Shown: positions 1-10,117, numbered from the stretch's first letter. The stretch: DNA of 64,000 nt from Clostridium estertheticum (GCF_026650985.1 NZ_CP086239.1:1488001-1552000); one strand, 5' to 3'. Numbers and translations are program-made. The notes: a model not told the origin generated them from the letters alone.

Positions 1-206
1 TCTTTTCCGAAACATAACGTATACCCTATTAAAATCCATTGAATTGATATAATAGCCATTGCCGCATAACTATGTACTGTAATACTAAGTACATTTTTTC
101 TTCTTACCATTCCCCCATAAAACAAAGCGAGTCCTGGCGTCATTAACATTACTAATAAAGTTGAAAAAATTACAAATGACATATCTGCAGCATTTATTGC
201 CTTCAT
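1..206 (-). CDS. amt: Ammonium transporter Amt, N-terminal part only (cut by window edge)
   Basis: The first 68 codons of an ammonium channel; the rest lies outside the window. The translation closely matches the N-terminus of the Amt encoded at 3658-4893, including the stretch LALFYGGMVRRKNVLS that is characteristic of the first membrane segments of Amt/MEP/Rh channels. There is no signal-peptide extension, unlike the Amt at 921-2504. An AGGAGG ribosome site precedes the ATG at 206, and a promoter lies at 294-322. Amt trimers conduct ammonia across the membrane and are gated by GlnK. It is most likely a tandem duplicate of the 3658-4893 gene. Confidence 0.93.
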   Translation of the reverse strand, partial: MKAINAADMSFVIFSTLLVMLMTPGLALFYGGMVRRKNVLSITVHSYAAMAIISIQWILIGYTLCFGK

Positions 207-253
207 AGAAATTCCTCCTAATTAAATATTATTCCTAAATGCAAAAAAAATTT

Positions 254-269
254 CATTGCAGTTACAATG
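254..269. promoter_or_regulatory. Leader palindrome upstream of truncated amt
   Basis: The 16-base imperfect palindrome CATTGCAGTTACAATG lies in the 5' leader, between the promoter and the ATG. A very similar palindrome is at the same place ahead of the other short amt gene (4944-4957). Conservation between the two leaders suggests a regulatory RNA hairpin or operator; the regulator is unknown. Confidence 0.45.
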
Positions 270-293
270 AATTTTCTCTTGCCAATAAGCGTC

Positions 294-322
294 ATTTTAC
301 TTAATTTTGCGACAAAAGTCAA
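294..322 (-). promoter_or_regulatory. Promoter of the truncated amt
   Basis: On the minus strand TTGACT, a 17-base spacer, then TAAAAT, about 90 bases before the start codon. The same two hexamers with the same spacing precede the amt at 3658-4893. Confidence 0.7.
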
Positions 323-437
323 GCTTTTTTATTTTATTAATTAAATTACAATTTAGTGATACTATTTATCTTTTTTAATATATTCTCCATAGCTATTACT
401 TTATGTAAAGCCTTATTATCGAAAAAGTATAACAACT

Positions 438-479
438 AAAAAGCAGACCAACTTAATGCAATTAAGTTGATCTGCTTTT
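438..479 (-). terminator. Terminator after glnK
   Basis: A 19-bp stem with a 4-base loop and one G-U wobble, followed by T-rich sequence in both directions. It ends the amt-glnK unit. The core AGACCAACTTAA/TTAAGTTGATCT is identical to that of the gdhA terminator at 6919-6963. Confidence 0.85.
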
Positions 480-497
480 CTTTAATTATAGATGTAA

Positions 498-860
498 TTA
501 TTTATTATACCGAAGAGCATCTCGTCCTTCAGCACCATTACTGATTCTTATAATGTTTTTAACATCATAAACAAATATTTTTCCATCACCCATTTTTCCT
601 GTGTGTAGTACTTTTTTTGCTGTTTCCACAACCAAGTCCACAGGAATATCACACACTATTATTTCTACCTTTAATTTAGGTAAAAGATTAATATCTAAAG
701 CAAGTCCTCGATAAAATTCTTTGTGACCCTTTTGAATTCCACATCCTAAAACGTTTGACACAGTCATGCCACTGATGCCAATTGCGTTTAAGGCTTCCTT
801 CAATTCCTCAAATTTACTTGGAGATGTAATAATATCTATTTTCGAAAATTTTTCTTCCAT
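498..860 (-). CDS. glnK: PII nitrogen regulatory protein GlnK
   Basis: 120-residue PII signal protein. PII trimers bind ATP/ADP and 2-oxoglutarate and plug the cognate Amt channel when nitrogen is plentiful. The T-loop region (QKGHKEFYRG, about residues 43-52) keeps the tyrosine used for uridylylation in many bacteria, and the GKMGDGKIFV motif and C-terminal RISNGAEGRDAL match the family. It lies 60 bases downstream of an amt gene, the usual glnK-amt linkage. It differs at only a few residues from the second copy at 3272-3634, although the two partner Amt proteins are quite different, which suggests recent duplication or gene conversion. Confidence 0.96.
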   Translation of the reverse strand: MEEKFSKIDIITSPSKFEELKEALNAIGISGMTVSNVLGCGIQKGHKEFYRGLALDINLLPKLKVEIIVCDIPVDLVVETAKKVLHTGKMGDGKIFVYDVKNIIRISNGAEGRDALRYNK

Positions 861-920
861 GTTTGTAACCCCCTTTTATTTTATAAAGTTATCTTGAATA
901 CAATTACAGATAATTTTTAT

Positions 921-2504
921 CTATTTTTTAGGATGAATCATTCTCTCCTTTATAGAACTTGATATTTCAATATTATCAGGATTTAATGCAAAATCTGGGT
1001 ACGCAAGCATTCCCATTTCCGGAACATCTAAACCATCAATTTCTACTTGTGCAGATACTCTAAGTCCCATTGTTTTATTAAGCACTTTATAGAACAAATA
1101 AGATAATCCAAATCCCCAAACAATCAATACTGCAACACATATAAGTTGAGCCTCTAATTGTTTGAATCCACCACCGTAAAACAAACCAATAACTCCACCT
1201 TTAATTCCATTTAAACCATCTCCGTAGGTCCCATCTGCAAACAACCCTACAGCAAGTACTCCAAATACACCATTAACACAATGAACCGATATTGCACCAA
1301 CAGGATCATCGATTTTGAATTTATCTTCAAATACCCTTACTGATATACATACAAGTATTCCGGAGATAATCCCAATTATAAAAGATGATATTCCATTTAC
1401 AAAAGCACAAGGAGCTGTGATTGCAACAAGTCCTGCTAAAGCTCCATTACACATCATTGACGGGTCAGGTTTACCATATCTTAACCACATATACATCATT
1501 GCGGTAAATCCACCTACAGCTCCTGCAATCATTGTATTAGTTGCAACTACTGCTAGTCTTAGATCAGTAGCATTAGTTGTACTACCTGCATTAAAAGCAA
1601 ACCAACAGAAAAACAAGATTATAGTTCCGACTATTGCCATTGGTATATCATGTCCAGGAAATGCTACTGCTGTTCCATCTTTTCTAAATTTACCAATTCT
1701 AGGTCCTATAACAATTGCACCCGCAAGAGCCATCATACCTCCCATTGAGTGTACTACTGCTGATCCAGCGAAATCCACAACACCATGTCCTAGTCCTGCA
1801 CGTACACCTAATTGCGCAAGCCATCCTCCGCCCCATACCCAATTACCAAATAGTGGATAAAATATCATTGATACGAAAAATGAATTTATTACTACTACCG
1901 AAAACTTAACTCTTTCTGCCATTGATCCGGTTGGTATTGTACAAGTTGTATCCATAAATACCATCTGGAAGAAGAATAATGCATATACTCCTACATCATA
2001 AGTTCCACCACTTGCAAGTGCTAATCCTTTTGTACCAAAAATACCCCAACCAGCTATAGATACTTCATGATTTAACGTTGCTACCCCAGATCCAAGCGAA
2101 GCCCAACCTCCAACACCACCAAATTGAATTGCAAAACCAACTAAGAAATAACCTATTGCACCAACTACAAATACCATAAAGTTCATCGCCATTGTATGCA
2201 AAGCATTTTTAGATCTACAGAAACCTGTTTCTACCATTGCAAATCCGCACTGGAAAAAGAATATTAACATTCCCGTCATTAGCACCCATACATAATTAAC
2301 ACCCAATGTATTTTTTGCAATTTGTGTTGTTATTTCACTAGATGTTGGTTTACCAGCAATCTGCGCTGTTATCTGATTGACCGTAGCCGCTTTTACACCT
2401 GTCGGATCTCCGCTTGCCCCTTCTGCAAATACAACAACTGAAAAAACGCTTATAAACAATACTGTTAACAAAGTTATTATAGAAATTTTTGTCATTTTCT
2501 TCAT
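921..2504 (-). CDS. amt: Ammonium transporter Amt, long form with signal peptide
   Basis: 527-residue Amt-family channel. It begins with a hydrophobic signal sequence (about residues 8-27), then a linker of about 40 residues, then the 11 membrane segments of the Amt fold. Visible Amt features are GMLIFFFQCGFAMVETGFCRSKN, the DFAGSAVVHSMGG segment, and the conserved HDIPMAIVG and HCVNGVFGV histidine segments. The N-terminal extension and low similarity to the 411-residue Amt at 3658-4893 place it in another clade. It follows a small membrane protein (2543-2806), precedes glnK (498-860), and has a GGGGGGAT-type ribosome site. Confidence 0.95.
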   Translation of the reverse strand: MKKMTKISIITLLTVLFISVFSVVVFAEGASGDPTGVKAATVNQITAQIAGKPTSSEITTQIAKNTLGVNYVWVLMTGMLIFFFQCGFAMVETGFCRSKNALHTMAMNFMVFVVGAIGYFLVGFAIQFGGVGGWASLGSGVATLNHEVSIAGWGIFGTKGLALASGGTYDVGVYALFFFQMVFMDTTCTIPTGSMAERVKFSVVVINSFFVSMIFYPLFGNWVWGGGWLAQLGVRAGLGHGVVDFAGSAVVHSMGGMMALAGAIVIGPRIGKFRKDGTAVAFPGHDIPMAIVGTIILFFCWFAFNAGSTTNATDLRLAVVATNTMIAGAVGGFTAMMYMWLRYGKPDPSMMCNGALAGLVAITAPCAFVNGISSFIIGIISGILVCISVRVFEDKFKIDDPVGAISVHCVNGVFGVLAVGLFADGTYGDGLNGIKGGVIGLFYGGGFKQLEAQLICVAVLIVWGFGLSYLFYKVLNKTMGLRVSAQVEIDGLDVPEMGMLAYPDFALNPDNIEISSSIKERMIHPKK

Positions 2505-2524
2505 TTATTATCCCCCCTATATTC

Positions 2525-2554
2525 ATTCTTTTTTATTCTTTTTTATTCTTTTTT
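2525..2554. repeat. Three tandem 10-bp repeats
   Basis: ATTCTTTTTT three times in a row, across the stop codon of the small membrane gene and the spacer before amt. A length-variable slippage tract could alter the C-terminus of the small protein or the spacing. Confidence 0.8.
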
Positions 2555-2806
2555 CATTCGTTTAAAATTTGCCCAAGAAAAACTGTTACCTTTTTCATTT
2601 ATTTCACCTTTTAGTTTTAAGATCATTTTATAATAGCGTGCTGAAAAATATAAAACCGTCAAACCAATAATTGCACCTGGAATATTTGTGTTAATAACTT
2701 TAAAAGTTATTTTGAAATAAATACTATATACAATAAATATGCATCCTGAAAGCAATATCAAAGTATTTAAAGCCATTAGTACCATAATAGAATATTTTTT
2801 TTTCAT
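2543..2806 (-). CDS. Small two-helix membrane protein ahead of amt
   Basis: 87 residues with two clear membrane segments (about residues 8-28 and 38-57) and a basic, lysine-rich C-terminal tail. No family is recognised. It is 38 bases upstream of the long amt gene and probably shares the promoter at 2921-2949, so an accessory role with Amt is possible but inferred only from position. An AGGAG ribosome site precedes the ATG. Confidence 0.7.
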   Translation of the reverse strand: MKKKYSIMVLMALNTLILLSGCIFIVYSIYFKITFKVINTNIPGAIIGLTVLYFSARYYKMILKLKGEINEKGNSFSWANFKRMKKE

Positions 2807-2920
2807 ACAATTCCTCCCACAAATTATTTTCCATTATTAATTAGTTTTATATAACCTCCTTTTTACGCTTAGTTTATTTAGTAACTTTTGATTGTAATTA
2901 CCATTTATATTATAAATAAT

Positions 2921-2949
2921 ATAATACCACCCTTTTCAGACAATTGCAA
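2921..2949 (-). promoter_or_regulatory. Promoter of the small membrane protein-amt-glnK unit
   Basis: Minus-strand TTGCAA, 17-base spacer, TATTAT, about 115 bases upstream of the first gene of the unit. The remaining stretch to the terminator at 3185 is AT-rich with no gene. Confidence 0.55.
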
Positions 2950-3184
2950 TATTTCTTTTAATGTTATTCATTTTATTCGATTAAGCTTGTGTTTATTTGA
3001 ACCAAATGTTTAAAATATAGACTTTTTCTAGAAAAATACATTTAAAATGATTTAGAGTTGATAATAAAAAATCAAATATTCGTATTTAATAAAAAATTTT
3101 TTTTAATATTTACAAAAATAAATATCCATTATGACAACGATATACCTCCTTGAAATTATATTTAAGTATAAATTTAGTTAAAAT

Positions 3185-3230
3185 AAAAAGTGCTTTCTAC
3201 AATTTAATTAAATCATAGAAAGCACTTTTT
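3185..3230 (-). terminator. Terminator after second glnK
   Basis: A 15-bp perfect stem (AAAAAGTGCTTTCTA with its complement), 16-base loop, T-rich flanks; it follows glnK at 3272-3634. Confidence 0.88.
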
Positions 3231-3271
3231 ATTTTTATAGAATTAAACTGATCTATTACTTTTAAATATAA

Positions 3272-3634
3272 TTATTTGTTATATCGTAGAGCATCTCGCC
3301 CTTCAGCACCATTACTTATTCTTATAATATTTTTCACATCGTAAACAAATATTTTTCCATCACCCATTTTCCCCGTGTGTAGTACCTTTTGTGCTGTTTC
3401 CACAACCAAGTCTACTGGAATATCGCACACTATTATTTCTACCTTCAATTTTGGTAAAAGATTAATATCTAAAGCGAGTCCTCGATAAAATTCTTTGTGG
3501 CCCTTTTGAATTCCACATCCTAAAACGTTAGATACAGTCATACCACTTACACCAATCGCATTTAGAGCTTCTTTTAATTCTTCAAATTTACTTGAAGATG
3601 TAATAATATCTATCTTTGAAAATTTTTCTTCCAT
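3272..3634 (-). CDS. glnK: PII nitrogen regulatory protein GlnK, second copy
   Basis: 120 residues, nearly identical to the GlnK at 498-860; the differences I see are Ser for Pro at 14, Val for Ile at 29, and Gln for Lys at 82. It has the same T-loop tyrosine and nucleotide-binding motifs. It lies 23 bases after the amt at 3658-4893, so the pair is one transcription unit. Its partner is presumably that Amt, though with such similar sequences the two GlnK proteins could form mixed trimers and serve all three Amt channels. Confidence 0.96.
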   Translation of the reverse strand: MEEKFSKIDIITSSSKFEELKEALNAIGVSGMTVSNVLGCGIQKGHKEFYRGLALDINLLPKLKVEIIVCDIPVDLVVETAQKVLHTGKMGDGKIFVYDVKNIIRISNGAEGRDALRYNK

Positions 3635-3657
3635 AATAGTACCCCCTTTTTATTTTA

Positions 3658-4893
3658 TTAAATATCTATACCACCATAAGCTTCCTCACCATGTTGAGAA
3701 ATATCTAATCCATCATTTTCTTCATCCGCACTTACTCTTAAGGTCATAAACTTACCTAATACTTTTAATATAATAAATGTCATTATTGCTGAGTATGCAA
3801 TTGTTGCAACAATTGCTATTATTTGAATTCCTAGTAATTTAATATTACCATGAATTAATCCATTTGCGCCGGCAGAATTTATAGCCTTTGAAGCAAAAAT
3901 ACCAGTAGCTATGCCTCCCCAAATCCCTCCAATCCCATGACAACCAAAAGCATCTAATGCATCATCATATCCAAATTTTTGTTTAACTACAGTTACGCTA
4001 AAGAAACATATTATGCCGCCTATTCCACCTATCAATATGGAAGCCATCGGACTTACGAAACCTGCACCAGGTGTTATAGCAACTAATCCTACAACTATAC
4101 CACTTGCAAGCCCAAGGGATGTAACTTTCTTTCTAATAATCAGCTCACATGTACACCAAGCTAGTGCAGACGCCGCAGCAGATGTATTAGTTGTAATAAA
4201 TGCATTAAGTGCTACACCATTTACTGCGAGTGCGCTTCCTGCATTAAACCCAAACCATCCAAACCACAAAATCCCTGCTCCAAGAAGTGTCATAGGAAGA
4301 TTGTGTGGAGTAATTGATTTTAATTTTTTTCTCTTTCCTATTACAAGTGCTACAACAAGTGCAGATATACCTGAACTTATATGAACTACATTTCCACCTG
4401 CAAAATCTAGTGCTCCTAAATTTCTAAGCCATCCACCTGCACCCCATACCCAGTGTGCAATTGGATCATAAACTAATGTTGTCCATACTAAAATAAAGAC
4501 TGCAAATGCAAGAAATTTCATTCTCCCAGCAATTGCTCCTGAAATTAAAGCAGGTGTTATTATTGCAAACATTAACTGAAATAACATAAATACTGATTGT
4601 GGTATCGTAGTTGCATAGTCTGCATTTGGAAGAAATCCTACACCATTCAAACCAAGAAACTGAAAATTACCAACAAAACCAGCGAAATCTTTTCCGAAAC
4701 ATAAAGTATAACCAATTAAAACCCATTGAAGTGATACAATTACCATTGCTGTATAACTATGTACTGTAGTACTAAGTACATTTTTTCTTCTCACCATTCC
4801 ACCATAAAATAAAGCAAGTCCCGGTGTCATTAACATTACTAATACCGTTGCAAAAATCATAAATGACGTATCTGTCGTATTTATTGCGTTCAT
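3658..4893 (-). CDS. amt: Ammonium transporter Amt, short form
   Basis: 411-residue Amt-family channel without an N-terminal extension. The family segments are readable: LALFYGGMVRRKNVLS near the N-terminus, DFAGGNVVHISSG mid-protein, the HNLPMTLLGAGILWFGWFGFNAGS stretch with the first pore histidine, and GCHGIGGIWGG with the second. It is transcribed with the following glnK from a TTGACT-17-TAAAAT promoter (4983-5011). Its N-terminus is about 80% identical to the truncated gene at 1-206, pointing to tandem duplication of an amt-glnK block. Confidence 0.96.
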   Translation of the reverse strand: MNAINTTDTSFMIFATVLVMLMTPGLALFYGGMVRRKNVLSTTVHSYTAMVIVSLQWVLIGYTLCFGKDFAGFVGNFQFLGLNGVGFLPNADYATTIPQSVFMLFQLMFAIITPALISGAIAGRMKFLAFAVFILVWTTLVYDPIAHWVWGAGGWLRNLGALDFAGGNVVHISSGISALVVALVIGKRKKLKSITPHNLPMTLLGAGILWFGWFGFNAGSALAVNGVALNAFITTNTSAAASALAWCTCELIIRKKVTSLGLASGIVVGLVAITPGAGFVSPMASILIGGIGGIICFFSVTVVKQKFGYDDALDAFGCHGIGGIWGGIATGIFASKAINSAGANGLIHGNIKLLGIQIIAIVATIAYSAIMTFIILKVLGKFMTLRVSADEENDGLDISQHGEEAYGGIDI

Positions 4894-4943
4894 AAAAATT
4901 CCCCCTAATTAAATATTATTATTCCTAGCTTTTAAAAATTCGT

Positions 4944-4957
4944 ATTGTAGTCACAAT
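4944..4957. promoter_or_regulatory. Leader palindrome upstream of amt
   Basis: ATTGTAGTCACAAT in the 5' leader of amt. It matches the palindrome at 254-269 in sequence and in distance from the promoter, so it is a candidate shared regulatory site or RNA hairpin. Confidence 0.45.
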
Positions 4958-4982
4958 GAATTTTTGCTTACCATTAGAAATC

Positions 4983-5011
4983 ATTTTACTAACTTTTGAA
5001 GCATAAGTCAA
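4983..5011 (-). promoter_or_regulatory. Promoter of amt-glnK
   Basis: Minus-strand TTGACT, 17-base spacer, TAAAAT; same architecture as at 294-322. Between this and 5355 I see only AT-rich sequence and no gene. Confidence 0.7.
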
Positions 5012-5354
5012 GTATTTTAATATTCTGTCATTTCTATTTTTTTCACCAATAATATGCCAATTGTAGGCGTATTAACGCAAAATCAACATATAAATACGAA
5101 TGTAACCATTAACATTATATATTTAAATCAATTTTAAAAAACTATATTATTGCATGTTATTATTAAAATTAATTCATTTTATAACAATCATATATTCAAC
5201 TTGTACATAAACTTCAATATGGATTTGTACTTTATTTTACATATAAACCAATCTCCTCAAATAAATTATTACAACCTTGTTAGTTATATTAGATTGATTA
5301 GTTTTAGTATATTTGCGAAATTTATTTAATAAAAATCACACGACTAATTTGTTA

Positions 5355-5372
5355 TGGTGTAGTATATCACCA
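5355..5372. promoter_or_regulatory. Possible operator upstream of gdhA
   Basis: TGGTG-8 bases-CACCA, an interrupted palindrome about 50 bases upstream of the gdhA -35 hexamer. The binding protein is unknown. Confidence 0.3.
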
Positions 5373-5419
5373 CAAGTCCTTACCACTGCTCACCGTTATC
5401 AAAACTAGCTTTTAAAAAG

Positions 5420-5448
5420 TTGAAAAATCGTTCTATAAATGGTAGAAT
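5420..5448 (+). promoter_or_regulatory. gdhA promoter
   Basis: TTGAAA, 17-base spacer, TAGAAT, about 100 bases before the gdhA start codon. Confidence 0.6.
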
Positions 5449-5538
5449 ATATAATAGATAAATGCAATTTTTACAAAATTGTATATATTGATAACTATTA
5501 ATTTTAATATTCAACACATATTTATTTATTATATTTGA

Positions 5539-6888
<1,350 letters not shown>

Positions 6889-6918
6889 TATTTGCTTTAA
6901 TAATTTTTGAAAAAATAT

Positions 6919-6963
6919 AACATTAGACCAACTTAATTGCTTAAGTTGATCTAATGCTATATT
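6919..6963 (+). terminator. gdhA terminator, bidirectional
   Basis: 16-bp stem (CATTAGACCAACTTAA with its complement, one G-U pair), 4-base loop, T-rich on the far side. It also serves the convergent GH1 gene. The core is shared with the glnK terminator at 438-479. Confidence 0.85.
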
Positions 6964-6974
6964 TATACATTTAA

Positions 6975-8363
6975 TTAAAATCCGTTATTTTTAACTACTT
7001 CTTTAATCCAATATGCACTTTTTTTAGGAATTCGCTTTTGAGTTTTTAAATCTAATTGTATAAATCCATATCTGTTTTTATAAGCATTACTCCAAGACCA
7101 GTTATCAATAAATGTCCACATATGATATCCCTTAACATTACAACCCTCATCCATGGATTTATGAAGCCATGTTAAATGTCCTTTCAAAAAATCTATTCTA
7201 TAACTATCATCAATCATACCATCTTTTATAAATTGTTCTTCATTTTGTACACCCATACCATTTTCTGATATATAAGACTCTATGTTTCCATAATTGTCTT
7301 TTAAATTTATCATGATATCATATACGCCCTTCTCATAGATCTCCCACCCTCTAGAAACATTCATTTTTCTACCTGGCATTTCATAATTATCAAAAAAATT
7401 ATCAGGCATAAAAGGTGATTCTGGATTCGGCATAAATGCTTTCGCTTTTATTCGTCTTGGTTGATAATAGTTAACTCCTAGAAACTGTACTACATTATCT
7501 TTTATTAACTGTAAATCTCTATCTATCATATCAGGTAATAAATTGTGTTCCTTTACTAGTTTTATTAACTCCTCTGGATATTTTCCCATTACACACGGAT
7601 CTAAAAAACTTCTGTTAAATAATAAATCAGCGATATTTGCAGCTTTTAAATCTGCTGGATTATTACTTCTTGGATATGAAGGTGTCAAATTAAGAATTAT
7701 TCCTATCTTTGAATTTAGAATATTCAAACTTTTAAATTCTTTTATAGCTTGTGCACTAGCTATAGTAGTATTGTATGCAACCTGCACAGCTCTTTTAAAA
7801 TCTACTACATTAGGATAGTGAAAATCATATAAATAGCCGCCTTCTACGGGTACTACCGGTTCATTAAAAGTGAACCATTTTTTTACTCGATCACTAAATA
7901 ATTCAAAACATACCCTTGCATATTTTACATATTCGTTTACCACAACTCTACTTTCCCATCCACCCTTATCTTGCATAATAAGTGGCATATCAAAATGATA
8001 TAAATTTATAAACGGTTCGATATCATTTGCCAATAGTTCATTTATCACATCATTATAAAAGTTTTTTGCTTTTTCATTCACTTTTCCATTCTCAGTTGGA
8101 ATTAATCTTGACCAAGATATAGAAAATCTAAAACTATTATGACCTATTTCCTTCATAAGCTTTATATCTTGTTTATATTTATGGTAAAAGTCAGAAGTTA
8201 AAGATGGTCCAACTTCATTAAAAAATCTATAAGGTTCTTTTTCATACCAATAATCCCATATGTTTAATGCTTTCCCATCATCTATTGACGTTCCTTCTGA
8301 TTGTGGACCTGATGAGGCACTGCCCCACCAGAAATCATTAGGAAATTTATATTTAAGCTCCAC
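6975..8363 (-). CDS. GH1 6-phospho-beta-glucosidase
   Basis: 462-residue glycoside hydrolase family 1 enzyme. The acid/base is in TFNEPV (E168) and the nucleophile in ISENG (E367). It is the last gene of a lactose/cellobiose-type PTS operon, so its substrate is expected to be a phosphorylated beta-glucoside delivered into the cytoplasm. The 6-phosphate pocket of this group is usually Ser...Lys-x-Tyr; here SWSNAYKNRYG keeps Ser and Tyr, but the Lys is one residue earlier than in LacG. Phosphate specificity is therefore supported mainly by the operon. Ribosome site is AGGAGG, and the start is 12 bases from the EIIA stop. Confidence 0.93.
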   Translation of the reverse strand: MELKYKFPNDFWWGSASSGPQSEGTSIDDGKALNIWDYWYEKEPYRFFNEVGPSLTSDFYHKYKQDIKLMKEIGHNSFRFSISWSRLIPTENGKVNEKAKNFYNDVINELLANDIEPFINLYHFDMPLIMQDKGGWESRVVVNEYVKYARVCFELFSDRVKKWFTFNEPVVPVEGGYLYDFHYPNVVDFKRAVQVAYNTTIASAQAIKEFKSLNILNSKIGIILNLTPSYPRSNNPADLKAANIADLLFNRSFLDPCVMGKYPEELIKLVKEHNLLPDMIDRDLQLIKDNVVQFLGVNYYQPRRIKAKAFMPNPESPFMPDNFFDNYEMPGRKMNVSRGWEIYEKGVYDIMINLKDNYGNIESYISENGMGVQNEEQFIKDGMIDDSYRIDFLKGHLTWLHKSMDEGCNVKGYHMWTFIDNWSWSNAYKNRYGFIQLDLKTQKRIPKKSAYWIKEVVKNNGF

Positions 8364-8375
8364 TTTGTCTTCCTC

Positions 8376-8681
8376 CTATCTTGTTTTATAAATTTCTACT
8401 ATTTCTGTTGCCAAATCTATAACTGTCATAGCTGACATAAAATGATCTTGTGCATGAATTAACAACAGAGTAATAGTCGTAGCTTTTCCAGCCGCCTCTG
8501 CTTGTATTAAACTAGTTTGATATTTATGAGCTTTTCCAAGCTCTACACTAGCATCTTTAAGTGACTGATCAGCTTTTTCAAATTCACCCTTTTTAGCCTC
8601 TTGTATCGCTTCCATAGCACTTGATTTACCATTTCCTGCATATACTATTAGTTCAAAAATTATATTCTCTAATTCTTCCAT
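8376..8681 (-). CDS. PTS lactose/cellobiose EIIA component
   Basis: 101-residue helical EIIA of the lactose/cellobiose class, which passes phosphate from HPr to EIIB. The active-site histidine is in LLIHAQDH (H76; H80 is the nearby conserved one). Trimer-forming helices with the Ala-rich AEAAGKAT region fit the family. AGGAGG ribosome site. It is located between EIIC and the GH1 enzyme. Confidence 0.95.
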   Translation of the reverse strand: MEELENIIFELIVYAGNGKSSAMEAIQEAKKGEFEKADQSLKDASVELGKAHKYQTSLIQAEAAGKATTITLLLIHAQDHFMSAMTVIDLATEIVEIYKTR

Positions 8682-8710
8682 ATTAATTCCTCCTAGTTAT
8701 CGTTATTTTG

Positions 8711-10066
8711 TCACGCCTTTATGTTTTTGATATTTGAATTTTTATTATCTGAGTTTTCCTTAATTGTATTTTTCAAATCATTCTCAGCCTTTTTATATTG
8801 TCTATCCATAATAATTACAAATGGTGACCAAATCACTAAAACTATGGCTAAATTAACAAGTTGAAGAATACCACCAGCCACTGAGTTAGTTGCGAGCATT
8901 CCACTTAAGAATATCGGAACTGTCCAGGGTACATCTACCCCTATTGGGATTGGAACTAAACCTATAGACATTACAAAATATGTGAATGCGGTTACTATTA
9001 AAGGTGCTATAATCCAAGGTATTAATATCATTGGATTTAATACTATTGGTAACCCAAATATTACGGGTTCATTTACATTGAAAATTCCTGCTGGTGCTGC
9101 AAGTTTGGCTAATTCCTTAAGCTGTTTACTTTTTGCAAATGCGAATATTGCAATAATTACTGCGAGTGTCATTCCTGTTCCACCCATTCCAACGGTAAAC
9201 GTATCCATGAATTGTTTGTTTACAATATGAGGTAAATGTTTTGCCCCTGCTTGATATGCTTGAAGATTCTCAAGGGATAAAGATCTCCATATTGGGTCTA
9301 ATACTGAATTCACTATAATTTGACCATGTAATCCAAAGAACCAAAATAATTGTATGCATAACACTGCAATTAATGTAGCTGGGAGTCCCGAACCCAATAC
9401 CATCAAAGGAGCTTGTATTGACTTGTACACAAAATCATGTACATTTCCCCATGGTGTAAATGTAAATACTATTTTTATAAGAAGAAATGTCGTTAAAGTT
9501 ATAAATGCTGGAATTAATGCACTAAATGATTTTGAAACAGCATCCGGTACACCTTCTGGCATTTTTATTGTCCAATTTTTTGCTACTACTCTTCTGTATA
9601 TTTCTACAGCTATAAATGATCCTATTATTCCAACAAACATGCCTTTAGCACCAAGTCTATCTAATGGAAGTACTCCATCAACTACAATCTTTTTTGTTCC
9701 GAATTCAAATGTAGTTGGAGTTAATATAAGAAATGAAGCCACTGCTGTTGCAGCGCCATATATGGCATCAATTTTATATTGCTTACTTAAATTATACCCT
9801 ATACCAAACACTACAAATATCGTAAGCACTGACATTGTCGCATTTGATGCACAGCCTAACTGAGCTTTTAATGCTGCCAAATTAGCAACACCTAATATTT
9901 TATCCAAATATGGCAAATTAGATAAAACTACAAACACTGATCCAAATATGATTAGCGGTAATGTTAGCATAAAAGCGTCTCTTAAAGCGGTTAAATATTT
10001 GTTACCATTAAGTTTATCTGCTAGAGGTAGCATGTACTTATCTATTATAGCCATTATTTTTTCCAA
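8711..10066 (-). CDS. PTS lactose/cellobiose EIIC permease
   Basis: 451-residue membrane permease of the Lac/Cel class with about ten hydrophobic segments. Family stretches include GLHGQIIVNSVLDPIW, the GMGGTGMTLAV segment, and FNVNEPVIFGLPIVLNP, which carries the conserved glutamate of the sugar site. The start is TTG at 10066 (six bases after a GAGGTG ribosome site); the in-frame ATG four codons later is too far from it. It transports a beta-glucoside with phosphorylation by EIIB. The C-terminus is a long Asn/Lys-rich cytoplasmic tail. Confidence 0.94.
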   Translation of the reverse strand: MEKIMAIIDKYMLPLADKLNGNKYLTALRDAFMLTLPLIIFGSVFVVLSNLPYLDKILGVANLAALKAQLGCASNATMSVLTIFVVFGIGYNLSKQYKIDAIYGAATAVASFLILTPTTFEFGTKKIVVDGVLPLDRLGAKGMFVGIIGSFIAVEIYRRVVAKNWTIKMPEGVPDAVSKSFSALIPAFITLTTFLLIKIVFTFTPWGNVHDFVYKSIQAPLMVLGSGLPATLIAVLCIQLFWFFGLHGQIIVNSVLDPIWRSLSLENLQAYQAGAKHLPHIVNKQFMDTFTVGMGGTGMTLAVIIAIFAFAKSKQLKELAKLAAPAGIFNVNEPVIFGLPIVLNPMILIPWIIAPLIVTAFTYFVMSIGLVPIPIGVDVPWTVPIFLSGMLATNSVAGGILQLVNLAIVLVIWSPFVIIMDRQYKKAENDLKNTIKENSDNKNSNIKNIKA

Positions 10067-10117
10067 AACTTACACCTCATCCTTATTATTTATTTTTTAA
10101 ACTTTTAATATTTAACT

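Noticed and set aside
1315-1860. Long plus-strand open frame inside amt
   Set aside because: It lies opposite a well-supported Amt gene, has no ribosome site, and shows no domain; an antisense shadow. The same holds for other long antisense frames in the PTS, activator and liv genes.
5012-5354. Possible riboswitch or small RNA in the amt/gdhA gap
   Set aside because: No conserved structure or consensus motif could be found; just AT-rich sequence.
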